The translations under genes were made by a program, and so were the position numbers. DNA of 64,000 nt from Chitinophaga sedimenti (GTDB taxonomy: Bacteria > Bacteroidota > Bacteroidia > Chitinophagales > Chitinophagaceae): contig NZ_JAKUKA010000001.1 in NCBI RefSeq assembly GCF_023156195.1, forward strand, positions 1,736,001 to 1,800,000. The letters are read 5' to 3'. The notes under the pieces were generated by a model, which searched no databases, was not told the DNA's origin, and worked only from the letters and a program-made list of their open reading frames with translations. Shown piece after piece: positions 1 through 9,814 of the stretch; the first letter of the stretch is position 1, and every line of letters begins with the position of its first letter.

Positions 1-2
1 CG

Positions 3-608
3 GCTGCTGGTATCCGCGAACGCCTGGTAGAACTTGCTTTAAAGAATCCCGCTTTTAAAGAGATTGATGCTGCGAAAAGAAAAGCGCAGTACAGCGTGAA
101 GAAAATAAAGGCAACCTGGCTGGACATGATTGTAGGTAGCGTGAACTTTAACGAAATTACCATCGGTAAAATCGACCGCACCCAATATGGTAACCTTTAC
201 TTCCCGCTTTGGAACGTTGGTATCAACGTGCCTTTGGGCGCCTTCTTCGGCAAACCCGCTGAAGCTAAAATGGCGAGAATGGATATCCTCGTAGCCGAAG
301 CTAAAAGAGAACAGGTAGAGCTGAGCACCCGTGCGATGGTACTTACCCGCTACGAAGACTACCTGCTGAAGAAAGAATTGCTCCGCTTACAGAGCGAACT
401 GACCGAAGACGACCTGGCGGCATTTACACAGGCAGAGCAGAAATTTACTACCGGTAGCATCGATTATGACGCATATAGTGCAGCCTCTAAGCGTTATAAT
501 ACCGAGTTGGTTAAAAAAATCACCCTCGAAAGAGACGTTGCCGTTGCGGTAATTGACCTGGAAGAAATCATCGGCGTAAAGCTGGAGGAGGTGCTGGCGC
601 AAAAATAA
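3..608 (+). CDS. TolC-family outer membrane protein, C-terminal part
   Basis: The reading frame is open from the window edge, so the gene begins upstream and only about 200 C-terminal residues are seen. The visible part has long helical heptad stretches, a central short sequence ending in a proline- and glycine-containing turn (NVPLGAFFGKPAE), and a C-terminal block with the pattern Q-A-E-Q-K-F-T-T-G followed later by DLEEIIGVKLEE. These resemble the repeated helical hairpins of TolC-type efflux or secretion channels, whose last helix often ends near a G-V motif. It would sit in the outer membrane as the exit duct of a tripartite pump, but no inner-membrane partner is visible here. The esterase gene follows after only three bases, so the two are probably cotranscribed. 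The family call is moderate because the N-terminal half is missing. Confidence 0.55.
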   Translation, partial: AAGIRERLVELALKNPAFKEIDAAKRKAQYSVKKIKATWLDMIVGSVNFNEITIGKIDRTQYGNLYFPLWNVGINVPLGAFFGKPAEAKMARMDILVAEAKREQVELSTRAMVLTRYEDYLLKKELLRLQSELTEDDLAAFTQAEQKFTTGSIDYDAYSAASKRYNTELVKKITLERDVAVAVIDLEEIIGVKLEEVLAQK

Positions 609-611
609 AGC

Positions 612-1378
612 ATGAAGAGAAGGATAGCAGCTTTGCTGCTTTTGCTCCCCGTATTTGCGGCAGCGCAAAAGCACCAGCAAAAAGTGGATGTTCAACTAAC
701 GCCCTGGCACCATAACGGCGCCCTGGTGCAGTTGCCCGACGACTACGGTACCGGCAGCGCTACCTACCCGCTTATCCTTTTTATGCACGGTAAAAGCAAG
801 TCTGGTACCGATATCAGTAAACTGGCCCTGGAAGGTATTCCCTACTGGCTGGATAAAGGCGCCCGCCTCGATGCCGTTAACCCGGCGGATGGTAAACTCT
901 ACAAGTTCATTGTCGTTTGCCCGCAGGCGTTGGAGTGGGGCCTCTCACCTACCCAGGTGAACGTTGTGCTGGACCAGGTAATTAAGCGTTACCGGGTAGA
1001 TACTCCCGCATATATATTACCGGTTATAGCGCCGGCGGATGGGCTACCATTATGGCCCTCACCGAATCTGCCGCTATCAGCAAGCGTTTCGCTGCTGCGG
1101 TGCCCATGTCGCCATCCGCGATAGATGCCCCGAACGAGCGGCGGTTTGGCCTGCTGGCCGATGCCGGGATACATTGCTGGTACTTCGCTGGCGAGCAGGA
1201 AGAAAGCTTCCTGGAAAACGCCCAACGGTATACCGACAGCACCAACAAGTACGGGCCGGGTTTGGCTAAAATCACCGTTACGCCGAATAAACATTGTTGC
1301 TGGAAAGAGTTCTACGATCCCGCATTCCGGCAGGAAGGCATGAGTATATACGAATGGCTGTTACAATACCATAAATAA
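612..1378 (+). CDS. secreted alpha/beta hydrolase (esterase-like), frame-broken
   Basis: The product has an N-terminal signal peptide ending AAAQ, so it is periplasmic or exported. The fold is alpha/beta hydrolase: LILFMHGKS supplies the oxyanion strand, GYSAGG (nucleophile Ser, residues around 140) the elbow, and a late histidine in NKHCCW is the likely catalytic base. This resembles the dienelactone-hydrolase or PHB-depolymerase-like esterases common beside transporters in Bacteroidota. The frame breaks near 1005-1009 at a CCC run; adding one C joins the first ORF to the one carrying GYSAGG. The start follows the preceding stop by three bases. The substrate cannot be read from sequence. Confidence 0.7.
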
Positions 1379-1383
1379 ACGTG

Positions 1384-1412
1384 AAGCGCTCCGGCAATGG
1401 GGCGCTTTTTCT
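1384..1412 (+). terminator. rho-independent terminator after the esterase
   Basis: A stem AAGCGC-CC pairs with GG-GCGCTT around a short loop and is followed by five T residues. It lies six bases after the esterase stop codon. Confidence 0.75.
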
Positions 1413-1450
1413 TTCAGCTAATCCATTCCATTCCCGTCAACCCAACTAAC

Positions 1451-1481
1451 AAAAAAAGGCGCCCCATAAGGAACGCCTTTT
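1451..1481 (-). terminator. terminator downstream of metK
   Basis: Stem AAAAGGCG / CGCCTTTT around a 12-base loop. It lies between convergent genes. Read on the minus strand it is followed by a run of T, so it probably ends metK transcription. Confidence 0.7.
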
Positions 1482-1502
1482 CAATATTCAAAAAGCTATC
1501 AA

Positions 1503-2758
1503 TTAGTTGATGTTAAAAGCAGCTTTTACTTTCTCTACATAGTCCAGTTTCTCCCAGGTAAACAGCTCCACGTCAACTTTCTTCTCGTTTCTTTTACCGG
1601 CGTTGAAAGTTTTGGTGATGGTTTTGCTTTCGCGGCCCATGTGACCGTAAGCAGCTGTTTCGCTATAAATCGGGTTGCGCAGTTTCAGGCGTTGTTCGAT
1701 CGCGTAAGGACGCAGGTCGAAGATTTCTTCGATCTTGCGCGCAATTTCACCGTCTGACAGTTGCACTTTAGCAGTACCGTGTGTATTTACGAAAACACCG
1801 CAGGGTTTAGCTACACCGATAGCGTAAGATACCTGTACCAGTACTTCGTCTGCAACACCTGCAGCCACCAGGTTTTTAGCAATGTGGCGGGTAGCATAGG
1901 CAGCAGAACGGTCTACTTTGGAAGGATCTTTACCGGAGAATGCGCCACCGCCGTGTGCACCTTTACCACCATAAGTGTCTACGATGATTTTACGGCCGGT
2001 AAGACCGGTATCACCGTGAGGACCACCGATCACGAACTTGCCGGTCGGGTTGATGTGGTAAGTAATGTTGTCGTTAAACAGTGCCTGCAGCTCGGGCTTC
2101 AGGGTTGCTTTAACGCGCGGTACCAGTATGTTGATCATATCCTCTTTAATCTTCGCCAGCATAGAGTCGTCCTGACCGAAGTCGTCGTGCTGGGTAGAGA
2201 TAACGATGGTGTCGATCCTTACAGGTACATTATCGTCAGAATACTCGATCGTTACCTGAGATTTAGCATCAGGACGCAGGTATTTGATTTCGTTATTTTC
2301 ACGACGGAGAACAGCCAGTTCCAGCAGCAGTTTATGTGCCAGGTCCAGTGCCAGCGGCATGTAGTTTTCAGTTTCTTTGGTAGCATAGCCAAACATCATA
2401 CCCTGGTCGCCTGCGCCCTGCTCTTCGGGGCTTTTGCGCTCTACACCCTGGTTGATATCGGGAGACTGTTCATGAATGGCAGAAAAATACCGCAGGAGTT
2501 AGCTTCGAACATATACTCACTTTTGGTATAGCCGATTTTGCGGATTACGTCGCGGGCGATATCCTGAACGTCCAGGTAGGCGTCGGATTTCACCTCGCCA
2601 GCCAATACCACCTGTCCGGTTGTTACCAGCGTTTCACAAGCAACTTTGGAAGTAGCGTCGTAAGCAAGGAAGTTATCGATCAGCGCATCAGAAATCTGGT
2701 CGGCTATTTTGTCCGGATGACCTTCTGATACAGACTCAGATGTAAATAAATACGGCAT
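1503..2758 (-). CDS. metK: S-adenosylmethionine synthetase, frame-broken
   Basis: MetK makes S-adenosylmethionine from methionine and ATP in the cytoplasm. The N-terminal motif [15 protein letters not shown] (methionine and ATP site), the central [12 protein letters not shown] loop, and the C-terminal [25 protein letters not shown] segment are all present, giving about 418 residues, the usual length. The frame is broken at an A5 run at 2483-2487; one further base restores the [11 protein letters not shown] segment that family members carry. The start is the ATG at 2758. The gene stands alone on the minus strand, convergent with the esterase and 21 bases downstream of the DUF4270 gene. A housekeeping gene like this is not expected to be a pseudogene, which supports the sequencing-error reading. 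Confidence 0.95.
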
Positions 2759-2779
2759 AAAAATCTCGAATTTGGCTTT

Positions 2780-4152
2780 TTAAAGTTGGGTGTAAATAAT
2801 CCTTAATTTCATCTTTTGTGTGGAATGGTTACCGCCGCCCACCTTCACCCGGCGGGAATCGATATTAAGCGATGAAAGCGCTTCCAACCGCAATCCGTGG
2901 TTGGTGTCTTTGCTATCGAGCAATAACTGTAAATGCCGTGCAATATTAAATTTATATTGAACAACCTTCATGATGCCGAGGTCAGAAATGACCGTTCTTT
3001 GACCGCCAAAATACGAAAGATTGGGATTAGTTGGGTTGCCATAATCTACGAGTGCCTGCACACTATCGCCCGTTGCCGCCTGGTATTGGGCGAGCATCAG
3101 CCGGTCCGGCTCCACATAAATCGCGTCTTTAGACGGATCGCTGTTAAATACTACCTCCGTAATCGCCAGTTCCGCCTTATTGATCACGACTTTGGGGAAG
3201 TTCTCCAGTCCGGGGATCTTAATTTTTGCATAGATGCCGGGAGCTTCCTGCAAAAACAGCAGGCTGTCGCCCGCGGGATTATTGGTATTCAGGTATTGAG
3301 CGGCTTCGGAGCCGGTATGGTTGCGGGAAAAGTAGTTAGCATGCGCAGAGGCGTAACTGTCAAACGCAAAGCTGCTCACCAGTGAATCTTCCTCTGCCGA
3401 CTTGTAATAAACTGAGAGTTTCGTGTTGGTGCTTGCCAGGTTCAGGTACAGCAGGCTGCGGCAAAGGGTATTGGTATCCGGCACCAGCGCAAGCCCTTTC
3501 AGGAACGCGCGGAACGTAGAATCGTTCTGGAACGCGCCCGAAGTTGTTTGTTGCAGCAGTTGGTTACCAAAGGCCGGGGTCAGCGCAATACGTAACGCCG
3601 GCGCCTGTTTCTGGCCATATACAATAACAGAGTCTTTCAGATTTCTTGGCACGATCGACGCACTACCGATAATCTGGCCATTATCAACGCCCAGTTTCTG
3701 GTAATAGCGATAGTTGGAGTCGATGCGGAACTGCGGTTCGTTCATACGGTATACATTGATGTTCAACGGCGCCATTGAGTCGCCGTAGTAACCATTGTAA
3801 CCTACATACAGAATAACGGAATCCAGCGTTTGGCTGGTTCCGGAAAATGAGAAGTCGGAAGAAGGCAGGCTAACCTGCGTATATACCGTACCCGGGTACG
3901 GCCGAAGGTAGGATCGTCCGTGATGGCGCCAAGTACTGCTGTATAGTTGCCTGCACCGGTAAATACAGACGAATCTGTTTGCCAGATGTTGTTGGCAATG
4001 ATATTCGTTATTGTGGTATCCTTTACATTCACATCGTCTGACCCGGGTATCAGGTCTGCCCCCAGAATGGTGGCTTTGTTACAGGCGGTGTAAGCGAAAA
4101 GTGCCGCCATAATGGCCACGGCTCCGCTAATATTCCTGAAATTGATCTTCAC
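2780..4152 (-). CDS. DUF4270 family lipoprotein, frame-broken
   Basis: The product starts with a GTG codon and has a lipoprotein signal peptide ending TACN, so it is anchored to a membrane by the cysteine. The stretch after it, LGADLIPGSDDVNVKDT, is the hallmark beginning of the DUF4270 family, found almost only in Bacteroidota. The rest is beta-rich, about 455 residues after repair, with no catalytic motif that I recognise. The frame breaks near 3893-3897 in a short G/C run; adding one G continues the sequence as TRGTVYTQVSLPSSDFSF. It lies 21 bases before metK and is followed upstream by the glycogen-synthase-like gene, all on the minus strand. Function unknown. Confidence 0.75.
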
Positions 4153-4184
4153 GCAATAATGTTTGAATAGGCTGTCCAGAAAAG

Positions 4185-5006
4185 TTATTTACCAAGCAAT
4201 TGATTATAAAGTTGCAGATAATCTGCCAGATCTTCGTTGTCTTTCCTATATGGAACGATGATTTTACCTTTCTCAGCTTTCACCTCGTCTACAATCTTCT
4301 TATCGGACTTCTCACTGCCCAGTACCACCGCGTCGGCATATTTGGCAGCGCCTTTGCTCAGGGCGGAGTTGGTACCTTCTTTAAAAGGTTCCAGGTCCTT
4401 CTCTTTCACCAGGTTGTTGCTGATGGCCGCTTTCTTCAGGAAAGTAGCGCCCAGTTTCTCTTTAAATGTATTGGCTGTCAGCGAAAACACAGTTTTTGTG
4501 TTCGCAAATACGGGTTCCTTTTTATAAGCCGTTTTCAGGTACAAAGGCACTAAAGATGTCATCCAGCCACTGCAGTGAATAATGTCAGGAGGCCAGCCGA
4601 ATTTCTTCACCGTTTCCAGTGCGCCCTTGCAGAAAAAGACCATGCGTGCGGCGTTGTCGTCGTAAAACTTCTCGTCTTCGTCCGCAAATACCGTCTTACG
4701 TTTAAAATAATCCTCGTTGTCCAGGAAATATACCTGCAAACGCGCATTAGGTAACGAAGCAACCTTAATGATCAGCGGGTAATCGTCCCCATCTATCACT
4801 ATATTAATGCCAGACAGTCTCACCACCTCGTGCAAGCGGTGTCTCCTCTCATTGATGATCCCGAAACGGGGCATGATAACCCTTACTTCGAGGCCCGACT
4901 CATTGGATTTGATCGCCATCTTGTTTACTATAGCCGCATAATCAGTCAGATCCAGATAAGGCGACATCTCTTGGGCAATAAAAAGAATTCTTTTCTTTGT
5001 GGACAT
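4185..5006 (-). CDS. glycogen/starch synthase N-terminal-domain-like protein
   Basis: At 273 residues this is about half the length of a glycogen synthase and matches only its N-terminal GT5 Rossmann domain: RILFIAQEMSPY at the start, VRVIMPRFG, the YFLDNEDYFKR strand, and DIIHCSGWMTSLVPLYLK, which corresponds to the D-x-x-H-x-H-D-W region of true synthases. The K-T-G-G-L sugar-nucleotide motif that normally follows the first strand is replaced by LDLTDYAAI, and the whole C-terminal catalytic domain is absent. It is therefore probably not an active glucosyltransferase. It is divergent from panC with 109 bases between the starts, an arrangement I recall from other Bacteroidota but could not check here. 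Confidence 0.7.
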   Translation of the reverse strand: MSTKKRILFIAQEMSPYLDLTDYAAIVNKMAIKSNESGLEVRVIMPRFGIINERRHRLHEVVRLSGINIVIDGDDYPLIIKVASLPNARLQVYFLDNEDYFKRKTVFADEDEKFYDDNAARMVFFCKGALETVKKFGWPPDIIHCSGWMTSLVPLYLKTAYKKEPVFANTKTVFSLTANTFKEKLGATFLKKAAISNNLVKEKDLEPFKEGTNSALSKGAAKYADAVVLGSEKSDKKIVDEVKAEKGKIIVPYRKDNEDLADYLQLYNQLLGK

Positions 5007-5115
5007 TTAATGCTGATTATTAATGCTGATGTTTTTAATTTGGCTTGCAAAACTACGAATTTTTTAGGTAAAAACGTCGTTTTGTCACTTTTAACATCCT
5101 TTTAAGTATAGGAAT

Positions 5116-5957
5116 ATGTACATTTTCAAGGAAATACGCAGGTTACAACAGTTTATCGAAGCAGAAAAAAAGGCAGGAAAACGAATTGGCTTCGTGCCCA
5201 CCATGGGCGCCCTGCACGACGGACACATCTCCTCATCACCGCCGCCAGGGAGCAGTCCGACATCGTCGTTTGCAGCATTTTCGTAAATCCCACTCAGTTT
5301 AACGACCCAAAAGATTACGAAAAATATCCAATTACAATTAATGAAGATGTATCTAAGCTCACTGCGGCAGGAACCGACGTATTGTTTCTACCCAGTGCGG
5401 AGGAAATGTATCCCGAAGGTATTCATGGCGAACATCTTCACTATGACTTTGGCTACCTCGAAACCATTCTCGAAGGCGCCCACCGTCCCAATCACTTCCG
5501 TGGTGTAGGTATCATCGTCCATAAATTGCTCGACGCGGTACAGCCGCACGGATTGTTTATGGGGCAAAAAGACTTCCAGCAGTGCATGATCGTCAAAAAG
5601 CTCCCGGAACTCATACATAGTCCGGCCGAAATGGCCATTTGCCCTACCCGCCGCGAAAGCGACGGCCTGGCCATGAGCAGCCGTAACATGCGCCTGAATG
5701 CCAACGAGCGGCAGTTAGCCACCGCCATCTATAATCAACTTATCTATATAAAAGAAAATATACACAGCCTGCCGCTGGACGAACTCAAGCAAACAGCGAT
5801 CGCCAACCTGGAGCAACAGGGGTTCGCGGTAGATTATGTCGAAGTGGCCGACGCCAATAACCTGCGCGTGGTCTCCGCCCCTGTTCCGGGCAGCATGGTC
5901 GCCGTTGCCGCCGCCAAACTCAACGAAGTGCGGCTGATTGACAACATGTTATTGTAA
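5116..5957 (+). CDS. panC: pantothenate synthetase, frame-broken
   Basis: PanC joins pantoate and beta-alanine using ATP, the last step of vitamin B5 synthesis. The family motifs are clear: [11 protein letters not shown] near residue 30 (ATP-binding HxGH type), [11 protein letters not shown], a glycine-rich [12 protein letters not shown] segment, GQKDFQQ and MSSRNMRL. The frame breaks at CC 5231-5232; one added C gives [13 protein letters not shown], as in the family, and the total becomes 280 residues. The ATG at 5116 is preceded by AAGTATAGGAAT, a weak ribosome site. panD follows after 93 bases, with its own candidate promoter between them, and panB lies about 5 kb on, so the pathway genes cluster loosely. 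Confidence 0.93.
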
Positions 5958-5999
5958 CTTGCACAGAAAGGGAGCAGGCAGCGCAATCTGTGCTGCCCC

Positions 6000-6031
6000 T
6001 TGACTGGTATCTCAAATTTGTCCTACCTTTG
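6000..6031 (+). promoter_or_regulatory. Bacteroidota-type promoter upstream of panD
   Basis: TTG at 6000-6002 and TACCTTTG at 6024-6031 are separated by 21 bases. They match the Bacteroidota housekeeping pattern TTTG / TAnnTTTG. The panD ATG at 6051 would follow a very short leader. Confidence 0.55.
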
Positions 6032-6050
6032 CAAACATTCACGCGGAATT

Positions 6051-6395
6051 ATGCAGATTGAAGTATTAAAATGTAAGATCCACAGGGCTGTTGTTACCGA
6101 AGCTAACTTGCAATACGTAGGCAGCATTACGATAGATGAAGACCTGATGGATGCCTCCACCCTCATCGAGTATGAAAAGGTGCAGGTGCTGAACGTTAAT
6201 AACGGCGAACGCCTGGAAACCTATGTTATTAAAGGTAAAAGAGGTTCCGGCGTTATTTGTATGAACGGTCCTGCCGCAAGGCTGGTAGCTCCCGGCGATG
6301 TAGTGATCATTATTTCCTATGCCACCATGGACTTCGAGGAAGCCAAGAAATACACACCTATAGCCATTTTCCCGAAAGAAGGCAACAAGCTCTAG
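6051..6395 (+). CDS. panD: aspartate 1-decarboxylase
   Basis: PanD converts aspartate to beta-alanine, the partner substrate for PanC. It is made as a proenzyme that cleaves itself between Gly and Ser to form a pyruvoyl cofactor; the site is visible as YVGSITID around residue 24. Lys9 in LKCKIHRA and the [12 protein letters not shown] and NGPAARL segments are family-typical, and the 114-residue length is normal. The frame is open further upstream, but the start MQIEVLKCK at 6051 fits the family and lies just after the promoter. No break in frame. Confidence 0.95.
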   Translation: MQIEVLKCKIHRAVVTEANLQYVGSITIDEDLMDASTLIEYEKVQVLNVNNGERLETYVIKGKRGSGVICMNGPAARLVAPGDVVIIISYATMDFEEAKKYTPIAIFPKEGNKL

Positions 6396-6425
6396 GCACC
6401 TTATTGAACATCTAAACCCGCATCC

Positions 6426-7436
6426 ATGCCCAAATTGCTAAAGAACATCCTGCAATCGGCCTTTTTTTTGGGCATAGGCGTTTTACTGATATGGTGGGCA
6501 TTGCGCCCGCTAACGCCAGAACAGCGGACAGACATCCGGAACGCTATTTTACAGGCCAACTACTGGCCTATTATTCCTGCTTTTATCATCGGCGTGTTCA
6601 GTCACCTGAGCCGAGCCATCCGCTGGAAGCTGCTGATGCAGCCCCTGGGCTACAAACCTAAAACCAGCACCACCTTTTACGCGGTCATGATCGGTTACAT
6701 CGCCAACCTGGCGGTGCCTCGCCTGGGTGAAATCGCCCGTTGCGGCATACTGGCCCGTTACGAAAAAATCCCGGCCGATAAACTCATTGGCACCATGATC
6801 GCGGAACGTGCGGTAGACCTTATCTGCCTCATTCTGGTGATGGTAGCGACCGTGCTGGTACAGATAGATGTGGTGGGTAATTTCTTCTCTGAAAAGATAT
6901 GGACCCCGCTGGCCAGCAGCTTTGCGAATGCGAATGGGTCTCAGCTGGCGTTTAAACTGGGCGTGGCAGCGATAGTGATTATCCTGATCGTCTTCCTGCT
7001 GAAACGGTTTGCGCGTTCAAAGGCCGCCATAAAAATGAAAGCGCTGCTCCGCGGCGTGATGGAAGGCATATTTTCCATTGCACGTATGGAGAACAAATGG
7101 AAATTCCTGTTCCACACGCTGCTCATATGGGTGTTGTACTTCAGCATGTTGTACTGCGCTTTTTATACGATGGAGTCGGCCAACAACCTGGGCGTAAAAG
7201 CCTGCCTGGCGCTCCTCTCCTTCGGCAGCATTGCGATGATCGTTACACCCGGCGGTATCGGCGCTTATCCCATCCTGACCCAGCAAACCCTGTTGCTGTA
7301 CGGCATCAGCGAAACCGATGGTTATGCCTTCGGATGGATCGTTTGGGGTGCGCAAACGTTGTTAACCTGCGTGCTCGGCGTGTATTCACTGGTAGCGCTC
7401 ACCATCCGCAAAAAACAGGGTACCGCAACAGCATAG
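6426..7436 (+). CDS. YbhN/LPG-synthase-TM-like flippase-type membrane protein
   Basis: A 336-residue polytopic membrane protein with about eight hydrophobic helices. The blocks HLSRAIRWKLLMQPLGY, MIGYIANLAVPRLGEIARC, ERAVDLICLI and GGIGAYPILTQQTLLLYGI match the lysylphosphatidylglycerol-synthetase transmembrane domain / UPF0104 (YbhN) family. No catalytic C-terminal domain is attached, so it is not a lipid synthase; such stand-alone members are thought to help move lipids or lipid-linked sugars across the inner membrane. It starts 30 bases after panD and may be cotranscribed. It ends at a clear terminator. The specific substrate is unknown. Confidence 0.8.
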   Translation: MPKLLKNILQSAFFLGIGVLLIWWALRPLTPEQRTDIRNAILQANYWPIIPAFIIGVFSHLSRAIRWKLLMQPLGYKPKTSTTFYAVMIGYIANLAVPRLGEIARCGILARYEKIPADKLIGTMIAERAVDLICLILVMVATVLVQIDVVGNFFSEKIWTPLASSFANANGSQLAFKLGVAAIVIILIVFLLKRFARSKAAIKMKALLRGVMEGIFSIARMENKWKFLFHTLLIWVLYFSMLYCAFYTMESANNLGVKACLALLSFGSIAMIVTPGGIGAYPILTQQTLLLYGISETDGYAFGWIVWGAQTLLTCVLGVYSLVALTIRKKQGTATA

Positions 7437-7454
7437 AAAAATATTTTCACACTG

Positions 7455-7481
7455 TAAAGCCGCCACAGTGCGGCTTTTTCT
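7455..7481 (+). terminator. terminator after the YbhN-like gene
   Basis: AAAGCCGC / GCGGCTTT stem with a CACAGT loop, followed by a run of T. Confidence 0.8.
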
Positions 7482-7704
7482 TTAGATAGCGAGCTGTTAG
7501 TGGTTGTTAACCAATAACATCGTAACTTAATGTTCAGTTAACATTAGCTGCCTATCTTGTTTGATCGAACGTGTGTATTAACCGCTGGCAGCTCCTGTAA
7601 ACGGACTGCTGGCCTAATTGAAAAAGGATATGACAGCACACAGCAAAGCTGTAGCTACCTGGCCAACAAAAGAGAAAAAGCATCTAACTAAAGGAAAAGA
7701 AAGC

Positions 7705-9789
7705 ATGGCCGCGCAAAAGAAGAAAACCATCGTAAGAGATATCAGCTGGCTCTCGTTCAATGCCCGCGTACTGCAGGAAGCCGCCGACCCCACGGTGCCG
7801 CTTTATGAAAGAATCCGTTTTCTTGGTATCCACTCCAGCAACCTCGATGAATTTTTCAGGGTGCGCGTAGCGACCCTCAAACGTATGACCGCTATCGGTA
7901 AAACGCAGAAGATGCACCTCGAAGAGAACGCAGATGAGATCCTGGATGAGATACAGCGGACGGTTATTCACCAGCAACAGGAGTTTGCACGTGTGTGGAA
8001 TGAAATAGAAGATCAACTGGAGAAAGAGAAGATACATCTCCGTACCGATAAACAATTGAATAAGGAGCAGCAACGCTTCGTACTGAATTATTTTAATGAG
8101 GAAGTACGTACCAATATCATCCCGCTGATGATAGAAAGTATCCCGCAGCTGCCTTATCTCCGTGATAAATCGATCTACCTCGCCTGCGTGCTGGCCCGTG
8201 AAGATGGCTCTGTGCGGCAAAAATTTGCGCTGATCGAGATACCCACGAACGTACTGCCGCGCTTTATCATCCTTCCTTCCAAAGAAGATGAGCACAATAT
8301 TATCCTGTTGGAAGACGTGATCCGCTTTGCGCTCCCGAACATCTTCCATTATTTCGGCTTCGATAAGTTTGATTCCCATATCATTAAGGTAACGCGAGAT
8401 GCAGAGCTGGATATCGATAACGACTTCTCCAACAACCTCATTCACCAGATAGAGAAAGGTATTAAGGCACGCCGCAAAGGTAAACCTGTGCGGTTCGTAT
8501 ACGACAAAGCCATTGATCCCCTGCTGCTCGAATACCTGATGCGCCGCCCGGGCTTGTCTAAAAAAGACAACCTGATTCCCGGCGCCCGTATTCATAACTT
8601 CAAGGATTTTATGGACTTCCCGGTATCTGTGTTCCCGAAGGCGCATACGCGCCGTAAGGGCTCCATGCACCCGCTGTTCGTAAACGCGCCGAGTGTAATG
8701 CACGTGATCCAGAAGCAGGATGTGATGATCCATACGCCCTACCAGAGCTTTGATACCATCATTGACCTGTTGCGCGAAGCGGCTATTGATCCGAACGTTA
8801 CCACGATCAAAATCACCTCCTATCGCCTGGCGAGGAACTCCAAGATCGTGAACGCACTGGTAAATGCCGCACGCAACGGCAAGCAGGTGGTAGTAGTGAT
8901 GGAACTCCGCGCCCGTTTCGATGAAGAGGCCAACCTCCGCTGGAAAACTAGGTTGGAAGAGGAAAACATTAAGGTACTGATCGGCGTGCCGGGCATGAAA
9001 GTGCACGCCAAGATATGTGTAATCAAAAACGTATTGGCAACAAAACGTTACAGGTGGGCTTTATCAGTACCGGGAACCTGAACGAGAATACCGCGCGTAT
9101 TTACGGTGACCACTACCTGCTCACCGCCGACCGCGCCATATTGGCCGATGTAAACCGCATCTTCTCGTTCCTCGAAAGTCCCAAGCACGACATCAAATTC
9201 CTCACTGCCTGTAAGGTAATGCCGGTAAGCCCGGTGTCGATGCGCAAGAACTACATCCGGCTGATCGACAAGGAAATCAAAAATGCAAAAAAAAAAAGAA
9301 GGCGGAAATCATCCTGAAAATGAACTCATTATCTGATGATATCCTGATTAATAAATTATATGAGGCAGCTGCTGCCGGCGTTAACATCCGCATGGTGATA
9401 CGCGGTATCTGTTGCGCCTACACGGAGAACAAGAAGTGGAAGAAGAACATTGAGGCCGTGAGCATTATTGATGAATACCGGAACATGCGCGCGTGTTCAT
9501 TTTTCATAACGGGGGCGAACCGAAGGTCTACCTCTCCTCCTCCGACTGGATGGTGCGCAACCTCGACCACCGCGTGGAAGCAGCGGTGCCGGTAGAAGAT
9601 CCGGAACTGAAGAAGGAACTGATCGATATCGTGAACATCCAGTTGCAGGGAAATGTGAAGGCGCGCATCCCGGATAACGAGCAAAAGAACGAGTATAAAA
9701 GGACGACCGGCAAGAAAGTACATGCCCAGGTAGAAATTTTCCGCTACCTGCACGAAAAAACGTATAATTTTGACGGGTTAAATAATTAA
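7705..9789 (+). CDS. ppk1: polyphosphate kinase 1, frame-broken three times
   Basis: PPK1 builds polyphosphate from ATP gamma-phosphate. The four domains can be followed: [16 protein letters not shown] at the N terminus, [16 protein letters not shown], the [24 protein letters not shown] block, the autophosphorylated-histidine region [13 protein letters not shown], then [34 protein letters not shown] and the C-terminal [15 protein letters not shown]. Breaks fall at A5 9025-9029, A11 9287-9297 and the CCGG around 9478-9481; each closes with one extra base. About 695 residues after repair. I chose ATG 7705 because AAAGGA precedes it and the conserved sequence begins soon after; ATG 7630 in the same frame is possible. 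ppx follows after 25 bases, the classic ppk-ppx pairing. Confidence 0.93.
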
Positions 9790-9814
9790 TAGCTAAAGAC
9801 GTGTTTTCTTATAA

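Noticed and set aside
7684-9006. 440-residue minus-strand open frame opposite ppk1
   Set aside because: It is the shadow of ppk1; composition is rich in His, Arg and Gln and matches no family.
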